Shown: one piece after another, positions 53,025 through 61,373 of the stretch
How the letters are laid out: the number at the start of each line of letters is the position of its first letter
Position numbering within the stretch: the stretch's first letter is position 1
Source: Crocinitomicaceae bacterium
GTDB taxonomy: Bacteria > Bacteroidota > Bacteroidia > Flavobacteriales_D > Crocinitomicaceae
Assembly: GCA_030830785.1 (NCBI GenBank)
Contig: JAURMI010000002.1
Span: 62,001 to 126,000 of the forward strand
Direction: 5' to 3'
DNA: 64,000 bases
Program-made: the position numbers and the translations under genes
Notes under the pieces: model-generated
Seen by the model: the letters and a program-made list of their open reading frames with translations, nothing else
What the model was told of the DNA's origin: nothing
The model's database searches: none

Positions 53025-53561
53025 TTATTTAATTTCTTTTTTATCCAACTCTAAATATCCTACTTCTTGCAACATTTTGTCGAGTTCTTTCTCGGAAATT
53101 TTGTTATTCTCACTCAAGCGTATTTCCATCACAAATTTATCGTCCGTTGTGCGCGGATCAGGATTTTGAGCGGGCATGCCAGGAAGTGTTTTGTTTCGAA
53201 GTAAATACGTGATCGCCATTCCGTGTGCGGCGCACATTACAGTAAACTCAAAACTTATGGGCACAAAGGCCAAGATATTTTCTAAATATGAAAAATTCGG
53301 TTTTCCACCAATATTCATAGGCCAATCGGTTACCATAAAAAATCGCATACCAATTGTTGCAAGTGTTAAGCCCGTTAGACCATACAAAAAGGCCATGATT
53401 CCTAGTCGTGTATTTTTAACACCAATAATTGGATCAATACCATGTATAGGGAATGGAGAAAAAACCTCTGTTATTTTTACTCCTTTTTCGACGAGTTTTT
53501 TTGCGCTATCTTTTAGCACATGATCATCGTCGTACATTACATATAGAACTTTGTCTGACAT
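53025..53561 (-). CDS. actD: Alternative Complex III subunit ActD (DUF3341)
   Basis: 178 residues with two membrane helices (about 57-77 and 96-118) and the DUF3341 pattern: VKITEVFSPFPIHGIDPIIG at the N-terminus and MPAQNPDPRTTDDKF near the C-terminus. ActD is the small membrane subunit of ACIII. 9 nt after actC. Confidence 0.93.
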   Translation of the reverse strand: MSDKVLYVMYDDDHVLKDSAKKLVEKGVKITEVFSPFPIHGIDPIIGVKNTRLGIMAFLYGLTGLTLATIGMRFFMVTDWPMNIGGKPNFSYLENILAFVPISFEFTVMCAAHGMAITYLLRNKTLPGMPAQNPDPRTTDDKFVMEIRLSENNKISEKELDKMLQEVGYLELDKKEIK

Positions 53562-53570
53562 AGCATTTAC

Positions 53571-54959
53571 TTAATGATGTTTATGATAATCTGGAGACTC
53601 TTTATAAGACTGCCCTGAACCCTTCAATATAGATTTCACTTCATTGAGCGCTAGAACAGGAAAGAACCGCGCGAATAATAAGAAGAACACAAAGAACAAG
53701 CCAATTGTACCGATGTATACGGCGATATCAATATGACTAGGGAAATGCATACTCCAAGCAGCTGGCACATAATCTCGGTGTATTGAGGTAACGATAATTA
53801 CGTAGCGCTCAAACCACATACCTATGTTTACAACTATTGAAATAAAGAAAGTAAATAATAAACTTCTTCTCAAACGACGAATCCACATGAGCTGTGGTGA
53901 GATTACATTACATGTCATCATTGACCAATATGCCCACCAATAAGGTCCTGTGGCTCTATTAAGAAAGGCATAAGACTCATATTCTACTCCAGAATACCAT
54001 GAAATAAATAGTTCTGTAATATAGGCTGTACCCACAATTGAACCAGTTACCATGATGACAATATTCATGTATTCAACATGTTTGGTATGAATGTAAGCTT
54101 CCAAGGCCATGGCTTTTCGCATAACCAATAAAAGGGTTTGTACCATTGCAAAACCTGAAAATACTGCTCCTGCCACAAAATATGGAGGGAAAATAGTGGT
54201 GTGCCAACCCGGAATAACAGATGTAGCAAAGTCAAAGGATACAATGGAGTGTACAGAGAATACGAGTGGTGTAGCTAAGCCCGCCAAAACTAAAGAAACC
54301 AATTCAAAACGATTCCAATGCTTTGCACGGCCAGACCATCCAAATGAAAGTATACTATACATTTTTTTGGACAAAGGTTTTTTAGCCCTATCACGGATTG
54401 TTGCGAAATCTGGTATTAATCCTATGTACCAGAATACTAGAGAAACAGATAAGTAAGTCGAAATAGCAAATACATCCCAAAGTAAAGGAGAATTAAAGTT
54501 CACCCATAAAGACCCAAATTGATTTGGAATGGGCATTACCCAGTATCCTACCCACAAGCGTCCCATGTGAATTAGCGGAAAGGTGCCTGCCATAAATACG
54601 GCAAAAATTGTCATTGCTTCAGCCGATCGGTTAATTGCCATACGCCATTTCTGACGGAACAATAACAATACTGCTGAAATGAGGGTGCCGGCATGACCAA
54701 TACCTACCCACCATACAAAGTTGGTGATGTCCCAGGCCCAGCCAATTGTTTTGTTCAAGCCCCAAACACCCACTCCCGTGCCGAGTAAATACATTATACT
54801 ACCTACGCCATAAAGACCAATTACTAAGGCGATTCCAAATAGGATGTACCACATTTTAGGTGCTTTGTCTTCAATTGGTCGACAAACATCTTCTGTGACG
54901 TCATGGTAGGTCTTGTGACCTAATATGAGGGGCTCTCTGATTGCTGCTTCCTTTTGCAT
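53571..54959 (-). CDS. actC: Alternative Complex III subunit ActC (NrfD/PsrC-like)
   Basis: 462 residues with about ten membrane helices and NrfD-like motifs (WWVGIGHAGTLISAVLLLF, SIVSFDFATSVIPGWHTTIF). ActC probably oxidises menaquinol and passes electrons to the iron-sulfur subunit ActB. It lies 24 nt after actB and 9 nt before actD. Confidence 0.94.
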   Translation of the reverse strand: MQKEAAIREPLILGHKTYHDVTEDVCRPIEDKAPKMWYILFGIALVIGLYGVGSIMYLLGTGVGVWGLNKTIGWAWDITNFVWWVGIGHAGTLISAVLLLFRQKWRMAINRSAEAMTIFAVFMAGTFPLIHMGRLWVGYWVMPIPNQFGSLWVNFNSPLLWDVFAISTYLSVSLVFWYIGLIPDFATIRDRAKKPLSKKMYSILSFGWSGRAKHWNRFELVSLVLAGLATPLVFSVHSIVSFDFATSVIPGWHTTIFPPYFVAGAVFSGFAMVQTLLLVMRKAMALEAYIHTKHVEYMNIVIMVTGSIVGTAYITELFISWYSGVEYESYAFLNRATGPYWWAYWSMMTCNVISPQLMWIRRLRRSLLFTFFISIVVNIGMWFERYVIIVTSIHRDYVPAAWSMHFPSHIDIAVYIGTIGLFFVFFLLFARFFPVLALNEVKSILKGSGQSYKESPDYHKHH

Positions 54960-54983
54960 TGCAGTGTTTTAGTTGAATATTAA

Positions 54984-57900
54984 TTAATGTTGTTGATGTG
55001 CTGATACCTTAATGTGTTCGAGCACGGCATTCTCTTCGTTGCGCACCTTCACCTGATACCAAACATTAGGCTTAACACCAACTTCTTCAAGTGCTTGGTA
55101 AGCCCTAGTACTTTCTGATTTTTCACGAATCATTGATTTGAGATCATTCCAATCTCCTACAACGATTGCCTCCGTAGGACAAGCATCTGAACACGCTGTA
55201 GTTAAATCTCCATCATTGACAGTACGTGCCTCTTTCTTCGCTACCAATTTAGTGGCTTGAATTCTTTGAACACAAAGTGAACATTTTTCCATAACCCCAC
55301 GCGTTCTTACTGTAACATCTGGATTGAGTACCATACGTCCTAGATCGTCTTGAGCTGGATTAATTTCGGTGAACTTTTTATATGAGGGATAATTAAACCA
55401 ATTGAATCGACGCACTTTATATGGGCAGTTATTTGCGCAATATCGTGTACCAATACAACGATTGTAAGTCATTTGGTTTAACCCCTCATTTGAGTGGGTT
55501 GTTGCTGCGACAGGGCAAACCGTTTCACATGGCGCATGATTACAATGATGACACATTAAAGGCATGTGAACCACAGATGGATTAAGTGCCGCCTTTTCTG
55601 CATTATCATAGTTAAAATTCTCCTTGTCTTTTTTAACGCCTACTGCGGCTTCTTCATCAGAGGCAAAATAACGGTCTATTCGCAACCAATGCATTTCACG
55701 ACCTCGACGCACCTCATCTTTCCCAACAACTGGAACATTATTCTCAGACTGGCAGGCAATCAAACACGAACCACATCCAATACAAGAGGATAAATCTATT
55801 GAAATCCCCCATCGATGACCGATTTTCTCAACAGGGTGTGCTGCCCAAAGATCAAATTCTGAAACTGGCGCTTCAACATGTTCTCCATGTTTGTCAAGTT
55901 TTTGAAGTTTATGACCTTCATTGAAAGCATCTTTATCGTGATTTTTAAAAATGGAAAGCGTTGTTTCGCGAACAATAGAATCTCGACCCATTACAGTATG
56001 ATGAATCTGAGTTGCAGCAATTGGATAGGTGCCTTCCGTCGGTGTGATTTTTGCTGCTGCGCTGTAAAGGAATGTTGCGCCAGTGGATACCAATCCAAAA
56101 ACATTTGCACCAATCGGCGTAAGTTTTCCATCCTCAGTTTTAGCGTGCCCTCCATATTCTTTTGTCTGGAATGCAGCTTTCCCAATTTTCTCTCCATTTG
56201 CCCCTCGGCCGTAACCCAAGGCAATTCCAATCGTTTTTGGGGCTTGACCTGGAAGTGGATACACCGGAAGGGTAAGTGATTTTCCGTTTACTGATACCGT
56301 AGCTAAATTAAGGCCGTGTTCTTGATCATAGGTGGTAGCATAAGTGCCTTCCATCTCGACAGGATTCATAGTGATGTAATTATCCCAAGTTACTTTTGTA
56401 ACCGGATCTGGCATCTCCTGTAACCACGGATTATTTGCAAATTGACCATTTCCTATTGCAGATTTTTGATAAAACACAACTTCAGTGTCTGCGGACTTTG
56501 GTAATTGTTTAATCGGTGCTGCCGAAAAAGCCAAGGCATTTGACTCAATATCCAAAGTTGTACAACTATTGTGAGTAAGGTAATTAAAATCTCCACTCGG
56601 ATTCATGGCAGCAAAAGTGGCTTTTATATAATCATAGGCAACCGCAGAATCAGCACCTCCCCTTTGGGCAGTGCCATTCCAAACCAATAATGATTCTAAC
56701 GCACTTGAAGTGTTATGAAGTGGCCGAATTGTCGGCTGGCCTATTGCATATTCATTTGTTTTTGCACGATAATCCGCCCAATTTTCAAGCTGATGGTGTT
56801 CTGGACATACATAAGTACACAAACTAGCTGTTTCATCTTCAAAGCCAGATATAGCAATGGTTGTGCCAATTTTGCTTAAACCCTTGGCAAATGCAGCTCC
56901 GTTTGGCAAGGAGTAAACTGGATTTACACCCATCATGATCAAAACATCAGGCCCATTTCCTGCAGCCACATTTGAAGCCAAGGTTTGGGTTTTTGCATCT
57001 TCGGATTGGTGCAATTCAATTGTATTATTTAGGTCTAGGGTTGTGCCATAAGCCCCCAACAAATTGTTGAGTTGATTAGCCAATTGCTGGATGCCAATAT
57101 TATTTGAGCCCGCAACGACAATCGATTCACCTTTAGACACTTTAAGTGCTGAAATAGCTCTTTCTGCAACATCTTTCCAAGAGCCCGCAGTAGCTGCTTC
57201 ACCGTTCATTCTTTTAATCATATAATTGAGCACATCTGCCTCTTCTGATGGCTTAATCATACCACGAGCATCTGCATTCGAACCAGTTACCGTAAGCACT
57301 GACTCAAAATGATAATGCTTAGACATCCAATCTGCCTCAGGATTGCGTCGCGATCCATATTGAACAGCAAACTCAGTAGGTAAAAGCCAAGTGCTCAAGA
57401 AATCAGCGCCAATACTTACAATTGTTTTGGCTTTTGAAAAATCATAGCTTGGGATAATTCTCGAACCAAAATTTAAAAGGTTTGCTTCGCGCATGGCAGC
57501 ATATGAAATTGCATCGTATTGAATGTGTTCAAATTTTACACCCCCTTCACCATTCATATTTGAAGCCATTTGGGAAATTGCTCGCTTCAAAGAGGGTGAA
57601 ATAATGGTGTTGGAAAGTAAGGTCACTTTTTTGGCACCTGCAATTGCAGCAGCGATGCCGGCGTCTACAGTTGACCAAGAAGCTTTTTGTCCTTTTGCTA
57701 ATGGATGAGCCAAACGAGCGGAGTCGTAAAGACCCAAGACAGAAGCAATGATTTGTGGATTAGTACCACCTTTGGTAAAACCAAAGTCTTTGTTCCCTTT
57801 AATGAAAATTGGCCGGCCTTCTCGCGTTTTAACCATGATGCTTGCATAAGACGAACCGTCATAATAGGTGCTTGCATACCAAGTCGGCATACCTGGCGTG

Positions 57901-58157
57901 ACATTTTCTGGTTTTACCCCATAAGGAACAACTTTGGTAACAGGGGCTTCACATGCAGCAAGTGTGGCGGCAGCGACAGAAAATCCTAAAAATTTAAGAA
58001 AATCGCGACGTGCCGTTGAAGACTCGGCAAGATTTTCATCAGCAAGAAATTCTTCAACAGTTTGTTGGTTTACAAACTCCTGTTCTTTGTGCTTAATGAA
58101 CTCAGGTGTTTGTTTGAGCTCATCTATACCTTTCCAATATTTTTTTGACATTTCCAT
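54984..58157 (-). CDS. actB: Alternative Complex III subunit ActB (molybdopterin-like plus Fe-S)
   Basis: 1,057 residues fusing a molybdopterin-oxidoreductase-like domain (about 75-760, which in ACIII lacks the cofactor) to an Fe-S domain (about 785-1020). Iron-sulfur Cys groups are CIGCGSCLIACQ, CHHCNHAPCETVCP, CIGTRYCANNCPY, then CSLC with CSDACP, enough for three [4Fe-4S] and one [3Fe-4S] cluster. A Tat-like signal sits unusually far in, ARRDFLKFLG at about 49-58, followed by a hydrophobic stretch and AACE, a possible lipidation site at Cys69. It carries electrons within the complex on the periplasmic side. 34 nt after actA. Confidence 0.95.
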   Translation of the reverse strand: MEMSKKYWKGIDELKQTPEFIKHKEQEFVNQQTVEEFLADENLAESSTARRDFLKFLGFSVAAATLAACEAPVTKVVPYGVKPENVTPGMPTWYASTYYDGSSYASIMVKTREGRPIFIKGNKDFGFTKGGTNPQIIASVLGLYDSARLAHPLAKGQKASWSTVDAGIAAAIAGAKKVTLLSNTIISPSLKRAISQMASNMNGEGGVKFEHIQYDAISYAAMREANLLNFGSRIIPSYDFSKAKTIVSIGADFLSTWLLPTEFAVQYGSRRNPEADWMSKHYHFESVLTVTGSNADARGMIKPSEEADVLNYMIKRMNGEAATAGSWKDVAERAISALKVSKGESIVVAGSNNIGIQQLANQLNNLLGAYGTTLDLNNTIELHQSEDAKTQTLASNVAAGNGPDVLIMMGVNPVYSLPNGAAFAKGLSKIGTTIAISGFEDETASLCTYVCPEHHQLENWADYRAKTNEYAIGQPTIRPLHNTSSALESLLVWNGTAQRGGADSAVAYDYIKATFAAMNPSGDFNYLTHNSCTTLDIESNALAFSAAPIKQLPKSADTEVVFYQKSAIGNGQFANNPWLQEMPDPVTKVTWDNYITMNPVEMEGTYATTYDQEHGLNLATVSVNGKSLTLPVYPLPGQAPKTIGIALGYGRGANGEKIGKAAFQTKEYGGHAKTEDGKLTPIGANVFGLVSTGATFLYSAAAKITPTEGTYPIAATQIHHTVMGRDSIVRETTLSIFKNHDKDAFNEGHKLQKLDKHGEHVEAPVSEFDLWAAHPVEKIGHRWGISIDLSSCIGCGSCLIACQSENNVPVVGKDEVRRGREMHWLRIDRYFASDEEAAVGVKKDKENFNYDNAEKAALNPSVVHMPLMCHHCNHAPCETVCPVAATTHSNEGLNQMTYNRCIGTRYCANNCPYKVRRFNWFNYPSYKKFTEINPAQDDLGRMVLNPDVTVRTRGVMEKCSLCVQRIQATKLVAKKEARTVNDGDLTTACSDACPTEAIVVGDWNDLKSMIREKSESTRAYQALEEVGVKPNVWYQVKVRNEENAVLEHIKVSAHQQH

Positions 58158-58191
58158 GGTCTTATTTCGACAAGTATGGTGATTACTTTAT

Positions 58192-59523
58192 TTAATAGTG
58201 GCATTTTGCGCATTCCCATCCACCTAATTCATTGACGGTTATTTTACCATCATTGTTTAGGTATTGAGCATACAATTTAGGATCTTTTTTAAGTCGGCGA
58301 TGGATTTCATCGTAGTAGGCATTTTTGCCTGTGCCTATCGCTACATCCTTTTTACTATGACATTCTATACACCAACCCATGGTCAAGGTTTTGCGGGTTA
58401 ATTTAATATTACCCTCAATTTTATTGAGCTCTTCTACAGGTTGAACCATTGCTGTTTCTTGCATTTGTGTCATATCGCCATGACATTGTTTACAATCTAT
58501 GCCACCCACTACCACGTGTTGTGAGTGATTGAAGTAAACATGATCTGGCAAATTGTGTACTTTATTCCAAACGATCGGATTGGTTTTACCGTTATATGCC
58601 ATTGCAGCTTTATCCCATCCGGCAGCAGCATATATTTTTTTAATTTCATTGGCAAAAGGTTTTCCTTCACCGTCAATCTGCTTATGGCAATTCATACAAA
58701 CATTTACAGAAGGTATAGAAGCAGATTTTGATTTAGTAACGGTGTTATGACAATACTTACAGTCTATTCCGTTAATGCCCGCATGCTGACTGTGAGGAAA
58801 GGCAATGGGCTGTGAGGGCTGGTAGCCTTCCATTACGTTAATTGAGTATAAGGTTTGGAATAGTCCTACAAAAAGTGAAATCACAACCACCAAAGAAACC
58901 AAACCTACTTGGAGACGATATTTCCAGGCCAAAGCACGCAGCTCCTCGCCGTAAGTCATTTTTTCTGATTCGTCTTGCTCTGTTGCTAACCTCAGTTGAC
59001 GGCGAACACCACCAACAGCTAAAATAACTACAACAAAGATCACACCCATGATGATCCATATCCAACTATTTGATTCTTGGTCATCAGCAGCACTTATAGA
59101 TCCTACAGTATTGCCACCGCCATTTGTGTCAGTAGCCATAGCTGGATCAGGCTGTGCATCAACCCAATCTAAAATGGCATCAATATCTTCTTTTTTGAGA
59201 TCTGGGAAGGCAGACATGGCTGTTGGCGACCACTTTGATACCTCAGCGGCATACGGATCATTGGCCGCTGCTGTTTGCCAATTGTTTACCCATTGATAAA
59301 TACTTCCATCCTTTGCACCACCGTCGGCCCACTTAGCTCTAACACCAAATAATTTTGGACCTGTAGAATTTTTGTGTGGCATGTGGCATGTGGCACATTT
59401 TGCTTTGAATAAACCTTCTCCTTGGGCCAAAGCAAAATTTGAGAACACAGTAAAATTGAAGATGAATACAGCAAAAGCGAAAGATTTAAAGCGCTTAAGC
59501 AACTGAATGTTAGATATTTCCAT
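58192..59523 (-). CDS. actA: Alternative Complex III multiheme cytochrome c ActA
   Basis: 443 residues. Six CxxCH heme motifs are present: CATCH near 39, CKYCH near 253, CMNCH, CKQCH, CIECH and a final CAKCH at the very C-terminus (before the last Tyr). There is a signal region (about 12-34), a mono-heme cytochrome c domain (about 34-130), a membrane helix (about 150-170) and another near 205-225, then the pentaheme part. ActA thus combines a small cytochrome c with the usual pentaheme subunit. First gene of the operon. A TAATTTTG box and a hairpin lie upstream. Confidence 0.94.
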   Translation of the reverse strand: MEISNIQLLKRFKSFAFAVFIFNFTVFSNFALAQGEGLFKAKCATCHMPHKNSTGPKLFGVRAKWADGGAKDGSIYQWVNNWQTAAANDPYAAEVSKWSPTAMSAFPDLKKEDIDAILDWVDAQPDPAMATDTNGGGNTVGSISAADDQESNSWIWIIMGVIFVVVILAVGGVRRQLRLATEQDESEKMTYGEELRALAWKYRLQVGLVSLVVVISLFVGLFQTLYSINVMEGYQPSQPIAFPHSQHAGINGIDCKYCHNTVTKSKSASIPSVNVCMNCHKQIDGEGKPFANEIKKIYAAAGWDKAAMAYNGKTNPIVWNKVHNLPDHVYFNHSQHVVVGGIDCKQCHGDMTQMQETAMVQPVEELNKIEGNIKLTRKTLTMGWCIECHSKKDVAIGTGKNAYYDEIHRRLKKDPKLYAQYLNNDGKITVNELGGWECAKCHY

Positions 59524-59552
59524 GTAAAAACTACTAATTCACTCTTAAAAAC

Positions 59553-59569
59553 AAGTGGATAAACCACTT
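59553..59569 (-). other. Small hairpin in the actA leader
   Basis: On the minus strand AAGTGG / CCACTT pairs over a TTTAT loop, flanked by five A's before and GTTTTT after. It lies 30 nt before the actA ATG, just downstream of a TAATTTTG box (59581-59588). The stem is only 6 bp, so it could be a weak terminator, an RNA-stabilising 5' stem or chance. Confidence 0.4.
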
Positions 59570-59651
59570 TTTAACGTGCGCAAAATTAATGTTAATCAAT
59601 ACATTTTATGACATTTTCATGACAAAAAACTTCAATGCGTGTTAATTTAAA

Positions 59652-60074
59652 ATGATTCTAAATAAGCATTTGGAACAAAAGAAAATTCTACCTTTCTTTG
59701 TCCTTATGAAAGTGATGGCTGTACTCGTTTTTATCTTCCTTCAATCAAATGCTTTTTTCTCCCAAATTAATTGGATCGCAGATCCAAGAATTGAGCAGCG
59801 AATCGAATTAAAAAACAACAATCAAATGTTGGGCTATCGGGTCCAATTGTGTTTTGATTCGGATAAAAATACTGTCGATCAGTTTCGATCAAAATTTGTA
59901 AGTGTATATCCTAAAATTGACACTTACTTGCGATTTGAAGCCCCAAATTTTAATTTGATGGTTGGTGACTTTAGAACCAAAGAAGAAGCCGATGAATTAA
60001 TTCAAAATATTAGGGGGCAATACCCGCTGACTATCAGGCATCAAGTGCAAATTAATTTACCGCGGATAGATTGA
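59652..60074 (+). CDS. SPOR-domain protein
   Basis: 140 residues. An N-terminal signal/anchor (about 12-37, FFVLMKVMAVLVFIFLQSNA) precedes a SPOR domain (about 55-132) with LGYRVQLCFDSDKNTVDQFR, FEAPNFNLMVGDFRTKEEAD and ELIQNI. SPOR domains bind denuded glycan strands in the periplasm, usually at the division site. The gene is isolated, between actA (divergent) and thiL (convergent, 1 nt gap). Confidence 0.82.
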   Translation: MILNKHLEQKKILPFFVLMKVMAVLVFIFLQSNAFFSQINWIADPRIEQRIELKNNNQMLGYRVQLCFDSDKNTVDQFRSKFVSVYPKIDTYLRFEAPNFNLMVGDFRTKEEADELIQNIRGQYPLTIRHQVQINLPRID

Positions 60075-60075
60075 T

Positions 60076-61110
60076 TCAATCAAAATGTTTGAACCCTTGG
60101 GCACGCAATTGGTGTGCGGCTCCCGTTTTATCAATAAAATAGACCCCTTCAGAGGCATTGGTTATGTGGCCTATAATGGTAAAATTTGGATTTGACCCAA
60201 TGATATCAGCGTGCTTTTGTTCAACGGTAAAAAGCAATTCGTAATCTTCTCCGCCATTGAGTGCGCACATACTCGGATCGAGGTTAAAATCCAAGGCAAC
60301 CATTGATGTTTTCGCATCAATAGGAATTTTGTCGTCATAAACATGACACCCAACCTTACTTGACTTACAAAGGTGTAATATTTCACTTGCCAAGCCGTCA
60401 GAAATATCAATCATTGAAGTTGGCTTTACATCTAACTGCCTTAACATATCGATGACGTCTAGCCGGGCTTGAGGTTTGAGTTGTCTTTGTAGAATATAAT
60501 CGTGGCCATCTAAATCGGGCTGAATATTGGGGTTGGTCTTAAAAACTTCCTTTTCACGCTCCAAAACTTGTAAGCCCATATATGCGCCACCTAAATCACC
60601 AGAAACTACTAGCAAATCATATTCCTTGGCACCTGAGCGAAAACACAACTCTTTTTTACTAGCAATCCCCAATGCAGTAATGCAAATCGTTAATCCACTT
60701 TGAGATGAGGTGGTGTCACCCCCTATTAAATCAATTTTATAAGTTGCACAAGCTGCTTTGATCCCTTCATACAACTCTTCTAAGGCCTCTACAGAAAATC
60801 GATTTGAGACAGCAAGTGCCACTGTAATTTGTTTTGGCTGCGCATTCATCGCGCAAATGTCAGAAACATTGATTGCGACTGCTTTAAATCCAAGATGCTT
60901 TAAGGGCATATAGGTTAAGTCAAAGTGAACACCTTCTGCCAAAAGATCGGTGCTTACAACTTGACAAAGTCCGTTTCCAATTTCTACAACAGCAGCATCG
61001 TCTCCAATACCACATATTGATTCAGGGTGCGTAAGTTCAATGTCTTTGGTAAGATGTTCTATAAGGCCAAATTCGCCTAAATCTGACAACTCAGTGCGTT
61101 TGTCTTTCAT
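60076..61110 (-). CDS. thiL: Thiamine-monophosphate kinase
   Basis: 344 residues from the ATG at 61110 (MKDKRTELSD). ThiL phosphorylates thiamine monophosphate to thiamine pyrophosphate. Motifs: FGLIEHLTK, GIGDDAAVVE (near 35-44), VSTDLLAEGVHFD (near 52-64), NVSDICAMNAQPKQITVALA and GGDTTSSQSGL, typical of the PurM-like ATPase fold, and the C-terminal MIDISDGLASE. A longer upstream reading (MLKNQS) is not needed. A TAATTTTG box lies at 61126-61133. Confidence 0.94.
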   Translation of the reverse strand: MKDKRTELSDLGEFGLIEHLTKDIELTHPESICGIGDDAAVVEIGNGLCQVVSTDLLAEGVHFDLTYMPLKHLGFKAVAINVSDICAMNAQPKQITVALAVSNRFSVEALEELYEGIKAACATYKIDLIGGDTTSSQSGLTICITALGIASKKELCFRSGAKEYDLLVVSGDLGGAYMGLQVLEREKEVFKTNPNIQPDLDGHDYILQRQLKPQARLDVIDMLRQLDVKPTSMIDISDGLASEILHLCKSSKVGCHVYDDKIPIDAKTSMVALDFNLDPSMCALNGGEDYELLFTVEQKHADIIGSNPNFTIIGHITNASEGVYFIDKTGAAHQLRAQGFKHFD

Positions 61111-61142
61111 CGATTGGTTTTTGAGCAAAATTAACTAAATAA

Positions 61143-61170
61143 AAAAAGCTTCCGTTAACGGAAGCTTTTT
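61143..61170. terminator. Terminator after tRNA-Gln
   Basis: A perfect 28-nt palindrome: AAAAAGCTTCCGTT (61143-61156) followed by AACGGAAGCTTTTT (61157-61170). It has a 9-bp core (AAGCTTCCG) and A/T ends that give T runs in both directions. It lies 2 nt downstream of the tRNA 3' end on the minus strand and upstream of thiL, so it mainly ends the tRNA transcript. Confidence 0.85.
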
Positions 61171-61171
61171 G

Positions 61172-61244
61172 TTGGCCCACTAGGGCTCGAACCTAGACTC
61201 TTCTGAACCAAAATCAGACGTGTTGCCAGTTACACCATGGGCCA
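61172..61244 (-). tRNA. tRNA-Gln (anticodon TTG)
   Basis: Acceptor stem TGGCCCA (61244-61238) pairs with TGGGCCA (61179-61173). The anticodon arm is TCTGA / TCAGA with loop TTTTGGT, anticodon TTG; the T arm has CTAGG / CCTAG with TTCGAG-type loop. About 73 nt with an A discriminator; CCA is not encoded. The promoter is at 61271-61300 and a terminator follows. Confidence 0.93.
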
Positions 61245-61270
61245 ATTCAACACACTTTTCAATGCGAGTG

Positions 61271-61300
61271 CAAATTTAATAAGTTTTTTCTTCTCGCCAA
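61271..61300 (-). promoter_or_regulatory. Promoter of tRNA-Gln
   Basis: On the minus strand TTG (plus 61298-61300), a 19-nt spacer and TAAATTTG (plus 61271-61278), a full match to TTG-N19-TAnnTTTG, with the tRNA 5' end 27 nt downstream. Confidence 0.75.
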
Positions 61301-61373
61301 ATTGAGCATTGAAAAATTTTTAACTCGATTATTCTTAAATTCGCAGTACTTAAAATTAATTTACACAGCACTC

